Source of the DNA: Hymenobacter norwichensis DSM 15439
Lineage (GTDB): Bacteria > Bacteroidota > Bacteroidia > Cytophagales > Hymenobacteraceae
DNA: 64,000 bases
NCBI RefSeq assembly: GCF_000420705.1
Contig: NZ_ATVL01000008.1
Location: forward strand, 917,030-981,029
Direction: 5' to 3'
Shown in pieces: positions 49,145 to 60,000 of this stretch. The position numbers were made by a program, and so were the translations under genes. Each line of letters starts with the position of its first letter. Within the stretch, counting starts at the first letter, position 1. A model generated the notes under the pieces. It made no database searches. It had not been told where the DNA came from and saw only the letters and a list, made by a program, of their open reading frames with translations.

Positions 49145-50668
49145 CTATTTCACTACCAGCCGGCCGGTACCCACGGCGGCTTCCTGCATGAGTTGGTAGC
49201 TATACAAGCCCATTTGCAATGCCTGAGTGCTTAGCTGCACTTCTCCGTTCTGGGGGCGCAGCATCTGGCTAAGTACGAGGCGGCCGGTGGCGTCGTACAG
49301 GCGTACCTGCACGGGCGCGGTGCTCGCCAGCCGGAATGCTACGGCGGCACGAGTTGGGTTGGGGTAGGCCTCCGTGCTCAAAAGCGGGGTGCGGGCACGC
49401 ACACTCAGCGGTAGGCGGAACGGCTGAAAGTCAACTACGCCCAGTGTGGCTTGGTCGGGCTGGTGGTAGATGTGCGTTTCGATAATGTTGGCCGTGGCCG
49501 AGCCCCAATCGTTGTTTTCAGCTTTCACAGCGTCGGGGCCGTTGTTGTAGAAGTCGTATACCTGCCCCCCGTTACCGTTGCCGGTGAAGCGGTTCAAACC
49601 TACGTCGATGGTATCGGTGCTGCTGAGGTTGCCGAAGCTGATGGCCGGACCACCCGCCGTACCCGAGCGTACCAGCGTAACGCCCCATAGGTTGCCAGTT
49701 ACCACATTGCGCGACACCACGCCGGTTTGGGTTTGGTTGCCCTGGAAGTTGAGGCCGCTGCCGCCGGTTTGGGCATTGGGGTTTGTATTATTGTTTTCCA
49801 CCAGGTTACCCGTCACATAGGCGCTGATGCTGCTCCCAATGACGGCAATGCCGTAGCGGTTGTTGCGCACCGTGTTCCGCCGAATCACCGCCGTCGTTAC
49901 GCCCCCACCGCCTAGCAGGTTCGAGACGCCGATACCGCCGCCCATATTGTAGGCGGGGTTGCCCACCACCGCACACCGCTCAATCCGGATGGGGAAGAGT
50001 GGGTTGCCGGTGCCCAAGTTGATTTGCGGATAGTTGCCGTTTTCGGTGTCGTTGTGCCAGAAAACGCAGTCTTCAATTACCGGGGAAGTTGGTCGGTTGG
50101 AGGGCGAGTTGATGCCGGCGCGGGCATTGCGCACAAAGCGGCACCGCTGCACCAGCGCCCGGTTGCCCGACAAGGCTAGCGCCCCGCTGTTGGTCAGGCG
50201 TCCGCCTACCGTAGCTAAGTTGTTCCGGAACGCGCAGTCAGTCAGTTCCACGGTGGCATCTACCACCCGCACGCCGCCGCTTCGCTCAACTACCGTGCGC
50301 CGCAACACCGAGCCGCCGCTGGTGGCACTCAGCTGCATTCCCAGCCAAGGCTGCGCAACATTCTGGGCCGTAAACACCACCGAATCGGGCGGGGTGATGC
50401 GCAACACACCATCAATGCTAAGCAGCGCCCGGTCGGCTACCCGGATGGTTTCGTTGGTGGTAATGCGTAGCGTATCGGTGGCAGCCAGCCGAATGGTGTC
50501 ATTAATAAGCCACACGCCGCCAACCTGCGTGACGTACCCCCCGGATAGCGTGGCCAACTGCGCTAGCGTGTAGCGCTGGCTGGTACCCGGCGTGCTAAAC
50601 TGCGCCTGTACTGAACTGAAAATCAACAAGCAAATCATCAACGAAAGCAAGAGTACACGCTTTTTCAT
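49145..50668 (-). CDS. T9SS cargo with right-handed parallel beta-helix
   Basis: The 507-residue protein starts at ATG 50668 with signal MKKRVLLLSLMICLLIFSSVQAQ. A long stretch (about 70-410) of short, repeated, Asn-rich turns (EDCVFWHNDTENGNYPQ, RNTVRNNRYGIAV, GLNFQGNQTQTG) is typical of right-handed beta-helices of the polysaccharide-lyase or NosD type. The C-terminal domain (about 425-507: STEAYPNPTRAAVAF, VRLYDATGRLVLS, GLYSYQLMQ, GRLVVK) is a type A T9SS sorting domain. It is presumably surface-exposed or released. Enzyme activity, if any, is unknown. Confidence 0.86.
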   Translation of the reverse strand: MKKRVLLLSLMICLLIFSSVQAQFSTPGTSQRYTLAQLATLSGGYVTQVGGVWLINDTIRLAATDTLRITTNETIRVADRALLSIDGVLRITPPDSVVFTAQNVAQPWLGMQLSATSGGSVLRRTVVERSGGVRVVDATVELTDCAFRNNLATVGGRLTNSGALALSGNRALVQRCRFVRNARAGINSPSNRPTSPVIEDCVFWHNDTENGNYPQINLGTGNPLFPIRIERCAVVGNPAYNMGGGIGVSNLLGGGGVTTAVIRRNTVRNNRYGIAVIGSSISAYVTGNLVENNNTNPNAQTGGSGLNFQGNQTQTGVVSRNVVTGNLWGVTLVRSGTAGGPAISFGNLSSTDTIDVGLNRFTGNGNGGQVYDFYNNGPDAVKAENNDWGSATANIIETHIYHQPDQATLGVVDFQPFRLPLSVRARTPLLSTEAYPNPTRAAVAFRLASTAPVQVRLYDATGRLVLSQMLRPQNGEVQLSTQALQMGLYSYQLMQEAAVGTGRLVVK

Positions 50669-50773
50669 AAGGTAGTGAGGTAAGGGTGACAACTAGTGAT
50701 TTAGGAATGAAAGCTGTTGCGCGGTAACACAACCGTTAGCTCGGCATGGCACTGCAAACTAGCTACCACGTAA

Positions 50774-50804
50774 AAAAGCCACCCAGGTTGTCTGGGTGGC
50801 TTTT
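50774..50804 (-). terminator. Terminator of the chimeric outer-membrane protein gene
   Basis: AAAAGCCACCCAG (50774-50786) pairs perfectly with CTGGGTGGCTTTT (50792-50804) around a 5-base loop. The minus-strand transcript continues into T's. Confidence 0.88.
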
Positions 50805-50832
50805 GTTTTGCAGTGATGCGGCTTCACTTATC

Positions 50833-53800
50833 CTAGAAATCGTACCCCAGCGTGAAGTAGAGCTTCGGTCCGATCTGGGAGTAGTCTTCCTGCCCCCAGG
50901 CTATGTCAGCCTTGCCATAGAAACCCAACAAAGTGGAGCGTATCCCGAAGCCATAACCAATCAGGAAGGGGTTACGGAAGTTGATAACGGTAGCCGAGAA
51001 GGCATTACCAGGCAGCCGGTTTATCTGCGTATTGTACGAGTTGTTCTCGTTGAATGGGTTATTGCCAGAATAGGCTGTACCGGCATCACCGAAGGCTGTT
51101 AGCTGTAAGTTGCGGAAGAAGCCTGAGTAGATAGGATTCCGCGAGAGGTACTGCACAATCGGAATTCTCAACTCGGAGTTGAACAGCACATAACGCGGGC
51201 CTATGCGCTTGCTGTAGTTGAATCCCCGCAGGTTGGTAGCAAACTGCTGATAGAATATTTCGGCCGGATCTGGGTTTGGATTAACAATCTGGCTGCCCTC
51301 GTAGTCTACGTTGAACAGCCAGTTGTCCATGCCGCCCAACCGGAAAAACTGCGGTGAACTGCCAAAGTATTGCCCATAACTGGCCCGATTAGCCCAGATA
51401 ATCTGACGGTGCACTTTCTGGTAGTGGCGCAGGTCAACGTATATTTTTCCGAAATCCTGCCCGGTACTATTTAAGCCGTTGAGTTGCAGCAAACCGATTT
51501 TCATTCGGGTGCCTTCGCGCATGTTCACCCCCGTAGTGATGGAGTTATCGAACACCAACTCACCATTCATACCCAAGTAGTTACGGTTAATGTCGGTGTT
51601 ACCTGACAGCTCCGTGAACTTGTTGCTTGACACGTTAACGAACCGCGGCCCTACCCGCACGCTTAGGCTATGCGTGAGCGGATAAGCAATGGTAGGCGAA
51701 ATTTCGTGCCGGCCGTAGCGTACCCGGCCGTTTACCCCCTGAATATTATCGAAGAAATAGGCCTGCTTGTCGTAGCGGATGCTCCAGTCGTAGCGGTGCT
51801 TCAGATTGGTATACTCTGCAAAAATCTTGCTGGTGCGCAAATCGGTGAGCAGAAATATACCGGCTCTAATGCGCTGATCCTCAAACAAGTCCGACATGTT
51901 CACCTGCCCTACCAAACCAAAGCCCAGTAGCGGGTCGGCGGCCAACGACGACACTACATTATCGATGCTGAAACGGTTGTCGTAGCGGTACGGACCAGCT
52001 GGCGCGGGCGTGCTAGCCAACACGGCGGGGGCTGCTTGCGGAGCTGCTACCGTGGTACCCGCCGTTGCCGTACGCGAAGAGCGTTTGGTGGTAGCGCGGC
52101 TGGCCGGCAAGTCTTCATCAAACTGATAGTCACTGGTGTTGATGGGTTGGCTGGCAGTGCTAGCTGGTTTGGCTGGCTGCTGCGCTGGCTCGGTGTTGCT
52201 CGTACCGTCGGGGGTGGTGGCTTGCGGAACTGTTGTCGGCTCGGGCGTTGGTACGGGTTTGGGAACTGCCGCTACAGCCGGCTTCGACCGGTCTTCGAGC
52301 GTTTCCTGGCGCGCCGTTTTGTTCAGCACCAGGTTTTCGGGCGCCGAATACGTAGGATACAGATATACGAAGTCGCGGGCCCGGTTGGCGGCAATGAAGC
52401 CTAGCGTTCCGGTGGTGGCATTATAGTCGAAATCCTTGAGGTTGGCTCCGAAGCTAGTTAGCGCAGTACGCTGACGAGTGCGCAATGAGTAACGATACGC
52501 ACTCCGGATGCCGCTTTCTTCGCCCAAATACACAATTTCATCGTCGGAAATAGCGCGCGGCCGGCCCTCGTTGGAAATGGTGCTCACCAGCGACTCTACA
52601 GGTTGGGTACGACCATCTAAGTGGTACATGAACAGGTCGTAGTTGTTGACTACGGCCCCAAAGCTACCCCGAGCGGTACCTGCCGAATCCAACCAGCGGT
52701 TGGAGCTGAACACAATACCGTTACCATTAGGCAAGAACACCGGCTGCACATCATCGAACACGTCGTTGGTGAGCTTTTCGGGGCGGCGGCTACCGGCCCG
52801 CAGCACGTATAGGTCGCCTTGGCCGTTCTGCACCCCGCTAAATACCAATGATTTGCCATCGGGCGAGTAGCTTAAATCCAGAATCTGCTGGAAGGGCTCG
52901 AAGATAGTAGAGCCTTTTTCGCCGATAAACGGTAGCGCCTCCCCTATTCTAGACAGCAAACCAGCCGCGCCACCATCAGCAGGCCGCAGCCGCAAGCTCA
53001 TCTTGCCTTTGGTCATTTCGGCTACGGCCACTTGGTTGTTGCCACGCCACGCCAGTACCGGCAGGCGGGTTTCCACTTGCTGGCCAGGAGTTTTGTAGCC
53101 GCCCCGATGCACCGTGCGCCGGCCCGAACCGTCGCGGTTCACTACCAGCACCCGGTAACGGCCCCGGTCGTTACTCACGTAAGCCAGCTGCTGCCCATTG
53201 GGGCTCATCACTGACTGCGAATACTGAATATTCTTACGGTTGCTGTTGGTAATGGCTACTTTGTCGTCAGGCTCGGTGAAGGGCGTTTGTGGTTGGGCAT
53301 TCAGCTGACGATAGTACGCCAGCCAGTCTTTCTGAAACACCTTGTACGGCACGTTCAACGACGAGCTGATGCCCACCTCCACGTCGCGCGTGATGCGCGT
53401 CAGGTTCAAAATATTCTGGATGGTGGTGTAGCCGTAGCGCTCCGCAATGTAGTTCCAGAGGCTCTGTCCCGCTAGTTGAGGATTACGACCGAAAAATGGC
53501 GCGGCGCGGTTGCCCTGGTATTCCTGGGTCATGTCGCGCATGTAGTCGTCCATGTCCACGCTCCAGCCTTCGGCGGCGTAGGCCGAGGCCCCATTCACAA
53601 ACCAGTCGGGTAGTTGCAGCAGGTAGGTGCTTTGAATCACCTCTTTCAGCGAGCCGCCGTACATCATGTCGTTGAGCAGCACCCGCGTAATCTGGAAGCT
53701 CAGGTCGCGCTTGAACTGGGTTTGCTGGCCAGTGAAGGCAATCTGAACCTTGCTCATGCGCAGTAGGTCCGTTTCGCCTCCGGTCTGGTACTTGTCGGCA

Positions 53801-54162
53801 TCCAGCCCAATGTTGCTCTGCCGCAGGTCGCCCACCGAATTATAAAGCATAATGGTGGTTTTCGAGTAGGGATAGTACCCCACTAGCGCCGTGATGCGCT
53901 GCAACTCTTTCTCGGCGTAGTCGGCGGCCCGGCGGGCACTCACGTCGCCACCGCCGTAGTAATACACGTTGAAATTTTGCGTATTGAGTAGCTGCCAGTC
54001 GAAATTCTTGTATTGAATCCGGACCCGCCCAAACTCTTCCTGCGCCGACTGTGCCCGCACCTGGCTACCGGCCAGCAGCGTCAGCAGTCCTATCAAGATG
54101 GCTCCTGCCATGGGTTGGCGGTCCGACCTCCGGAACCACCGCGAAAAGAATAGATGCTTCAT
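50833..54162 (-). CDS. Peptidase-MA-like / TolB-like propeller / outer-membrane barrel chimera
   Basis: The 1109-residue protein starts at ATG 54162 and has a signal peptide ending VRAQS. Its first about 290 residues resemble gluzincin-like peptidase MA domains (NFNVYYYGGGDVSARRAADY, LPDWFVNGASAY), but the catalytic Glu position is Asn and no HExxH is seen. Residues about 330-640 form a PD40/TolB-like propeller (SPNGQQLAYVSNDRGRYRVLVV, SYSPDGKSLVFSG, FLPNGNGIVFSSNRW). A Pro/Thr-rich linker (about 650-740) leads to a C-terminal beta-barrel that ends YFTLGYDF and carries an Omp85-like LRGF. The barrel should sit in the outer membrane with the propeller in the periplasm or outside. Confidence 0.8.
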   Translation of the reverse strand: MKHLFFSRWFRRSDRQPMAGAILIGLLTLLAGSQVRAQSAQEEFGRVRIQYKNFDWQLLNTQNFNVYYYGGGDVSARRAADYAEKELQRITALVGYYPYSKTTIMLYNSVGDLRQSNIGLDADKYQTGGETDLLRMSKVQIAFTGQQTQFKRDLSFQITRVLLNDMMYGGSLKEVIQSTYLLQLPDWFVNGASAYAAEGWSVDMDDYMRDMTQEYQGNRAAPFFGRNPQLAGQSLWNYIAERYGYTTIQNILNLTRITRDVEVGISSSLNVPYKVFQKDWLAYYRQLNAQPQTPFTEPDDKVAITNSNRKNIQYSQSVMSPNGQQLAYVSNDRGRYRVLVVNRDGSGRRTVHRGGYKTPGQQVETRLPVLAWRGNNQVAVAEMTKGKMSLRLRPADGGAAGLLSRIGEALPFIGEKGSTIFEPFQQILDLSYSPDGKSLVFSGVQNGQGDLYVLRAGSRRPEKLTNDVFDDVQPVFLPNGNGIVFSSNRWLDSAGTARGSFGAVVNNYDLFMYHLDGRTQPVESLVSTISNEGRPRAISDDEIVYLGEESGIRSAYRYSLRTRQRTALTSFGANLKDFDYNATTGTLGFIAANRARDFVYLYPTYSAPENLVLNKTARQETLEDRSKPAVAAVPKPVPTPEPTTVPQATTPDGTSNTEPAQQPAKPASTASQPINTSDYQFDEDLPASRATTKRSSRTATAGTTVAAPQAAPAVLASTPAPAGPYRYDNRFSIDNVVSSLAADPLLGFGLVGQVNMSDLFEDQRIRAGIFLLTDLRTSKIFAEYTNLKHRYDWSIRYDKQAYFFDNIQGVNGRVRYGRHEISPTIAYPLTHSLSVRVGPRFVNVSSNKFTELSGNTDINRNYLGMNGELVFDNSITTGVNMREGTRMKIGLLQLNGLNSTGQDFGKIYVDLRHYQKVHRQIIWANRASYGQYFGSSPQFFRLGGMDNWLFNVDYEGSQIVNPNPDPAEIFYQQFATNLRGFNYSKRIGPRYVLFNSELRIPIVQYLSRNPIYSGFFRNLQLTAFGDAGTAYSGNNPFNENNSYNTQINRLPGNAFSATVINFRNPFLIGYGFGIRSTLLGFYGKADIAWGQEDYSQIGPKLYFTLGYDF

Positions 54163-54219
54163 AGCCAAGAATGCGGTAAACAAAAGGCGGCCCCACGTCA
54201 AGCGCAGGCCGTCATACTC

Positions 54220-55326
54220 TTAGGAGGAAAATCCTGCGGCACCCACCTGAGTGGGAGTCGCCTGGTACAACGCTTGGTAGCGCTTAATATTGACTTCGGG
54301 CCATAACTCAAGGTCCGTATTTTCAAGATGGTCGGCGAGCAGGGCGGCCAGCCGGGGAGCCAGCATTACGCCCTTCGAGCCGAAGCCGTTAAATATACTC
54401 AACACAGGTACTTCCGGATGCCGCCCTAGCAGCGGTTTCCGGTCGCGCACCGCGGGTCGTACACCCGCCCGCTGCACCCGCACCTCAAACGGCAACGACG
54501 TGGTAGCCGCCAGCCGCCCGCTTAGCTCGAGGCGGGCTTCGGGCGTAGTGCCCGCAGCAAACGGCGGCCAGCGGTACGTAGCACCTACCCGGAACTGCCC
54601 GTTGCCGAGCGGTACCACGTAGGCTCCTTTGTTGAGCACCTGCGCTTCTGCAAGCCCTTGGCACTCCACGTCCAGCACCTCGCCCTGGTTAGGGGTGAGA
54701 GGCAGCCACTTAAAGTACGGATTTTCGATGGCCGCGGCACCTTCACAGCAAACAAAATGCCGAGCTCGTATGCTACCCGCGTACGTAATACCGCTTGGGT
54801 CGGTAACGAGTTGCTGCCAGTTGAAAGTTTCATGTCGCAGCCCTCCATTTGCAAGTTGTTCGGCGGTCAGTGCTGCTAGTAATTCGCGCAGTTGCACGTA
54901 GCCCCCGCGCCGGATGTGCAGCCCTCCAAATTCGCTGTGTACGCCGGGCAGGGGCGGCAGCGGTGCCCCTGCGTTTTCCACAAAATCCTGCCACGGATGG
55001 TCGGCGCTACGAGCCAACATGGTGTTCTGCTCAGCTACCGACGAAAACAACTTCCAAATAGGCAACTCAAAGAAAAACTGCTGCCCAAAGTGTTGTTCCA
55101 TTTCGCGGTATAGCGTGCCGGCGGCTGTCAGCAATTCATCGGCGCGCCAAGCCAGGGCAAAGCGCTTACCAGCTACAGGGTTCATCAGACCCGCAGCTAC
55201 TTTCGAGGCCGAATCGGGCTGGGCAGCATCGAGCACTAGCACCGTGCGGCCTCGGCGGCGCAGCTCCCACGCCAGCGTGGCACCGGCAATGCCATGGCCG
55301 AGCAGCAGATAATCGTATTCTTCCAT
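54220..55326 (-). CDS. FAD-dependent oxidoreductase, DAO family
   Basis: The 368-residue protein belongs to the D-amino-acid oxidase/glycine oxidase/MnmC-type family. It opens YDYLLLGHGIAGATLAWELRR (dinucleotide-binding GxGxxG) and carries VLVLDAAQPDSASKVAAG with the ribose-binding acidic residue. Also visible are NPVAGKRFALAW, a second nucleotide-binding segment and the C-terminal FNGFGSKGVMLAPRLA. The start ATG 55326 (MEEYDYLLL) was chosen over upstream in-frame codons. It is cytoplasmic (no signal). The substrate is unknown. It lies divergent from an MBL hydrolase and downstream of no clear operon. Confidence 0.85.
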   Translation of the reverse strand: MEEYDYLLLGHGIAGATLAWELRRRGRTVLVLDAAQPDSASKVAAGLMNPVAGKRFALAWRADELLTAAGTLYREMEQHFGQQFFFELPIWKLFSSVAEQNTMLARSADHPWQDFVENAGAPLPPLPGVHSEFGGLHIRRGGYVQLRELLAALTAEQLANGGLRHETFNWQQLVTDPSGITYAGSIRARHFVCCEGAAAIENPYFKWLPLTPNQGEVLDVECQGLAEAQVLNKGAYVVPLGNGQFRVGATYRWPPFAAGTTPEARLELSGRLAATTSLPFEVRVQRAGVRPAVRDRKPLLGRHPEVPVLSIFNGFGSKGVMLAPRLAALLADHLENTDLELWPEVNIKRYQALYQATPTQVGAAGFSS

Positions 55327-55471
55327 ATGGCGGGCAAGGTAAAAAGTTGTCGGTTGTGAGACACTAGCTTGGTAAGCCAACACTCCGCAACTCACCACAG
55401 ACAATCCGCAGTACTGAGAAGACTCGTAACTTACCCGCCGGTTCCATTACGTTCTGTTTTTTCCTTGCTGC

Positions 55472-56107
55472 ATGACCGTTTCCGGTTTCACGTTCAACGC
55501 CTTTTCCGAAAATACCTACCTCCTGCACGATGCCACCGGCCAGTGCGTCATCGTTGACCCCGGTTGCTACAGCCGGGCCGAGCAGGAGGCGCTTCGCAGC
55601 TTTATTGAAGCCCAGAGCTTAGAAGTGGTTTTATTGCTGAACACGCATTGCCACATCGACCATGTGTTGGGCAATCAGTTCGTATTAGACTCCTACAAGG
55701 TGCCGTTCCTGATTCATGAAGCAGATGCAGCTACTCTGCGGTCGGTGCCCGCTTACGCGCCTAGCTACGGATTCCCAGCCTATTCTCCCGCTGAGCCGAC
55801 CGGCTTTCTCACGCCCGCAGAACCTATGCGCTTTGGGGATACTGAGTTGGAAGTACGCTTTGCGCCCGGCCACGCGCCCGGCCACGTTGTATTCTACCAC
55901 GCACCTACCGCTACCGTTATCGGTGGCGACGTGCTCTTCCAGGGCAGCATCGGCCGCACCGATTTGCCCGGCGGCGACTTTGATACGCTCATCAGCAGCA
56001 TCCAAACCCAACTGCTTACCCTCCCCGATGAAGTAACGGTGTACCCCGGTCATGGCCCAGCTACCACTATTGGAGCGGAACGCCGCACAAATCCTTTCCT
56101 CAATTAG
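55472..56107 (+). CDS. MBL-fold metallo-hydrolase
   Basis: The 211-residue zinc hydrolase has the HxHxDH motif (THCHIDH, His 59, His 61, Asp 63, His 64), GHAPGHVVFY, the second metal Asp in GGDVLFQGSIGRTDLPGG and the last His in YPGHGP. It belongs to the glyoxalase II-like group, whose members hydrolyse thioesters. Bacteroidota genomes usually have several such genes, so a specific substrate cannot be named. It begins at ATG 55472, upstream of pssA and porU on the same strand. Confidence 0.9.
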   Translation: MTVSGFTFNAFSENTYLLHDATGQCVIVDPGCYSRAEQEALRSFIEAQSLEVVLLLNTHCHIDHVLGNQFVLDSYKVPFLIHEADAATLRSVPAYAPSYGFPAYSPAEPTGFLTPAEPMRFGDTELEVRFAPGHAPGHVVFYHAPTATVIGGDVLFQGSIGRTDLPGGDFDTLISSIQTQLLTLPDEVTVYPGHGPATTIGAERRTNPFLN

Positions 56108-56195
56108 AAATCATGACTTGAACGGCAGCTGGCTTAAGCGTGCGTTGCTTTGTATTCACTTCTGAATTCATGATTTTTAATTTCCTTACCAGAGT

Positions 56196-56885
56196 ATGAA
56201 GAACCATATTCCTAACGCCGTTACCTGCCTGAATCTGTTTTCGGGCTGTTTGGCAATCACTCAGATCTTTGCTGGCCGCCTCGAAATTGCTGCGTATCTG
56301 GTAGGACTAGCTGCCGCCTTCGATTTTGCTGATGGTCTGCTGGCGCGGGCCCTGCACGCCTCCTCCCCCATCGGCAAAGACCTGGATTCGTTGGCGGATA
56401 TGGTGTCGTTTGGAGTAGTACCAGGCGCCATCCTATTCGATTTGCTCACGCAGGCCAGCGCCGATGCGCCAGCCTGGCTGCCGTACGCCGGCTTCATTGT
56501 GACGGTGTTTTCGGCGCTACGGCTGGCAAAATTCAATAACGACACTCGCCAAACCACCTCGTTCATTGGGCTCCCTACGCCGGCCTGCACGCTGGTAGTA
56601 GCGTCCCTTCCACTCATCTTGGCCCACGATTCTTTTAACATTACCAGCTTTATTCTCAACCCGTGGGTGTTGCTGGGTTTGACGGTGTTATTATCGGGCC
56701 TGCTGGTAGCCGAAATTCCACTATTCGCCTTGAAGTTCAAGAACTTACGCTGGCAAGACAATTCCACTCAGTTCATCTTTCTATTGATGGCGGTAGCACT
56801 GCTGATTGGCTTACAAGCCACGGCTATTCCGTTGGTTGTACTGCTCTACGTAGTGATGTCGGTGATACGGCCTGCTGTGGGATGA
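56196..56885 (+). CDS. pssA: CDP-alcohol phosphatidyltransferase, PssA-type
   Basis: The 229-residue inner-membrane protein shows the complete CDP-alcohol motif: Asp 46-Gly 47, Ala 50-Arg 51, Gly 60, Asp 64 and Asp 68 (DFADGLLARALHASSPIGKD and DSLADMVSFG), plus Asp 43. The opening HIPNAVTCLNLFSGCLAI matches phosphatidylserine synthase of Bacteroidota, which makes the precursor of phosphatidylethanolamine. It has about seven helices. An imperfect inverted repeat (AAATCATGA.. / ..TCATGATTT, 56108-56176) lies in the gap before its start. porU follows after 138 bases. Confidence 0.88.
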   Translation: MKNHIPNAVTCLNLFSGCLAITQIFAGRLEIAAYLVGLAAAFDFADGLLARALHASSPIGKDLDSLADMVSFGVVPGAILFDLLTQASADAPAWLPYAGFIVTVFSALRLAKFNNDTRQTTSFIGLPTPACTLVVASLPLILAHDSFNITSFILNPWVLLGLTVLLSGLLVAEIPLFALKFKNLRWQDNSTQFIFLLMAVALLIGLQATAIPLVVLLYVVMSVIRPAVG

Positions 56886-57023
56886 TTTTTGCAGGGCACT
56901 TCACAATATATCAAAGGCTTAATGAGTTAAAAACATCGAACCGACGATGAACCCCATTTTGGTTGAGCTTGTTTAGTGCCCGTTGTTAGCTACTTCATCC
57001 AACTGCTTATCGAACACACCCTT

Positions 57024-60000
57024 ATGCGCTACTTTACTTTGCTGGTAGTTTGCGGCCTGTTGTTAGGGTTTTCAGCGCAAGCGCAAGACGGACGACAGAC
57101 GGCAGCACTTCGCTTACAATGGGAAGGCTACCACCAAGTACCCGGCTCTGACTATACCTTACGAAAGGTGCCTACCTTCTTGCTGGCTCAGTACCAAAGC
57201 CGCTCATTATTTGGCAGCTACGTGCTCCGGATAGCTGGTACAGTTGCTGAAGGTGAACTACGCAATACCACCTATGCTCCTTTTTCTGCAGCTGATGCGG
57301 CTTTATTGAAAAGCCCATCCTTGCCGCCAGCCGCTAGTATTACTGTAAACGAAGGTGTAGAACGTGGGCAGGCCATCAGCTTTGTGACAGTGCCAGCCAT
57401 ACGCCGCAACGCTCAAAGTGGCCAGTTCGAAAAGCTGATTTCGGCCGACTACAGCTACATTCCTGGCATTCCAACTGTGCGCCGAGGCCAACAGATTGCC
57501 TACGCTGACAACTCTGTGCTACGCACTGGCAACTGGTACAAGATTGGCGTTCCAAAAAGCGGCATCTTTAAGCTTGACTATGACGCCTTACGTCTGCTAG
57601 GCCTTGATGTGCAAAGCGTTGACCCTCGTCGCATCCAGATTTTCGGCAATGCTACTGGCCTACTACCCCAGCCCATTAGCACTCCCCGCCCCGACGATTT
57701 AGTGGAAAATGCCGTGTACTTCTCCGGCGATAATAACCCGACCTTCGAGAATGGCGAATATTTCCTCTTCTATGCCCGTGGCCCCCACGTATGGGAGCGG
57801 GTACCTGGGGCGCAACGTTTTCAGCACATCCAAAACATCTATTCAGATACCGCTTACTATTTTGTAACGGTGGCTCCCTCGCCTCGTATGGGCCGCCGGG
57901 TACAGGCTGCCCCGGCTGTTGGTCCTGCTAATGCGCCAGCTATTTCCCAGTTCACCGAACGAGAGTTCTACGAGAAGGAATTGGTGAATCTAGCTAAGTC
58001 GGGCCGCCAATGGCTAGGCGAACCTTTTCGTAGTGGTACAGCACAGGTTTTTTCACTCGCAAGTATCACCAATGTGCTACCTGGTAGCACTATGCAGGTT
58101 ACAACTTCGTTGGCTGGAACCTCATCTGCTAGACAGTCTTTTCAAGTGACTGTGAACGGAGCCTCTGTAGGTATTCAAGCCCTACCTGGACTTTCAAACA
58201 GTAAATATCCTGAATACGCTAACACTAGTGTTCAAACGTATGCAGTGGCTCCATCTTCTTCCTCTGCTGCGTTGCGCGTGGGCTTCACTTATAACGGCTC
58301 TGATGCGTCTGATATAGGTTACCTAGATTACATAGAGGTGAATGCCTTGAAGCCACTGCAACTCAGTGGTTCAGCTACCGAGTTTCGCTCGTTTAGTAAC
58401 CTACGCTCTGGCAGCATCAGCCAGTTTAATGTTGCCAATGGGGCCGGTGCACTGGTATGGGACGTAACTAATCCGCGACACGCCAGATCATACTCAGTAA
58501 ATGCTGCCGGTTCTTTTGTTGCTCCCACAGATTCATTGCGGGAGTTTGTGGCTTTTACTCCTTCTGGCACTTTCGATAAACCAACCAACCTTGGGCGCGT
58601 TGCCAATCAAGACTTGCACGCCAGCCTAAATTCCACCCTTGATCTGGTTATCGTCACCCATCCCCTGTTTTTGCAGCAGGCAGAGATACTTGCAGCCCAT
58701 CGGCGCACTCACGACAATCTGAAAGTGGCAGTGGTTACCACCACACAAGTATACAATGAGTTTGGCTCGGGCGGGCAGGACGTCAGCGCTATTCGTGACA
58801 TGATGAAAATGGTGTATGATCGTCGTAATCAATCGAGCCGTCATCAATACCTGTTGCTTTTTGGTGATGCTTCCTACAATTATAAAAACGGTATCACGTC
58901 TCAGAACTTTGTGCCTACATACGAGTCCCGCGAATCTTTCTCTCCCATATACCGCCGCACTAATGGGTTCGGCGAGCAAACGTTCTGCTCCGATGACTAT
59001 TATGGCCTGTTAGATGATACCGATGGTGAATGGAGGGAAGATGGCCTCGGTGAAACGATGGAAATTAGTGTGGGGCGCTTACCGGTACGTATTCCAAGCG
59101 GACAAGCTGCTTCTACGCAAGCCGCATTGGTAGTTAACAAGCTGATTGCTTATGACACCAAAGCAACTATGGGCAATTGGCGCAACCGTTTCACGTTAGT
59201 TACCGATGATGGCGACAATGATTTACATGTGAATGCTGGAGAAGAATTAGCTCGCCAGATTGCTAGCAAACATCCCGTTTATAACGTCAACAAAAACTAC
59301 CTTGACCTTTATCGGCAGGTTAATGGAACTTCAGGCGAGAAGTCGCCGGACGCGGAGAAAGCAGTAGATGAATCCTTCGAGCGAGGCTCGCTTATTATTA
59401 ACTACAATGGCCATGGTGGTCCGGATGACCTTGCTGATGAGAAGCTAGTATCACATGCCTCTGTGCTGCGCTTGCAAAACAAGAACCGGCCAACCTTTAT
59501 GGTTACAGGCACCTGCGACTTTAGTTACTATGATGACCCTAGCAAGGACTCAGCAGGTGAACAAACTCTTACAGATGTAGCGGGAGGAGCAATTGGATTG
59601 TACACAACTACTCGTCTTACTATTGCCGACGGCAATACCTTTGCTATACCTTTTTACGATTCTCTTTTATCAACTGCAAATCCTTCCCGCACCCGGATTG
59701 GAGAAGCAGTACGGTATTCTAAAAATCAAGTACCCACTAATTCCATCAACCGCAACTATGTGCTACTCGGCGACCCTAGCGCACACCTAGCTCAACCGGA
59801 TCTGGCAATGAGCCTAGACGCGGTGAATGACAAACCAATCAGCGGAGCCTCAATGGATACGCTTAAGGCGTTATCTACCGTAAAGCTCTCTGGTTCTGTT
59901 CGTAATAGTCGTTTGAGTACGGGCGCAGTAGACGCTACTTTTTCGGGCACAACACAAGTTGTTGTGTACGATAAGCCCACTACCGTAAATACGCTTGGCA

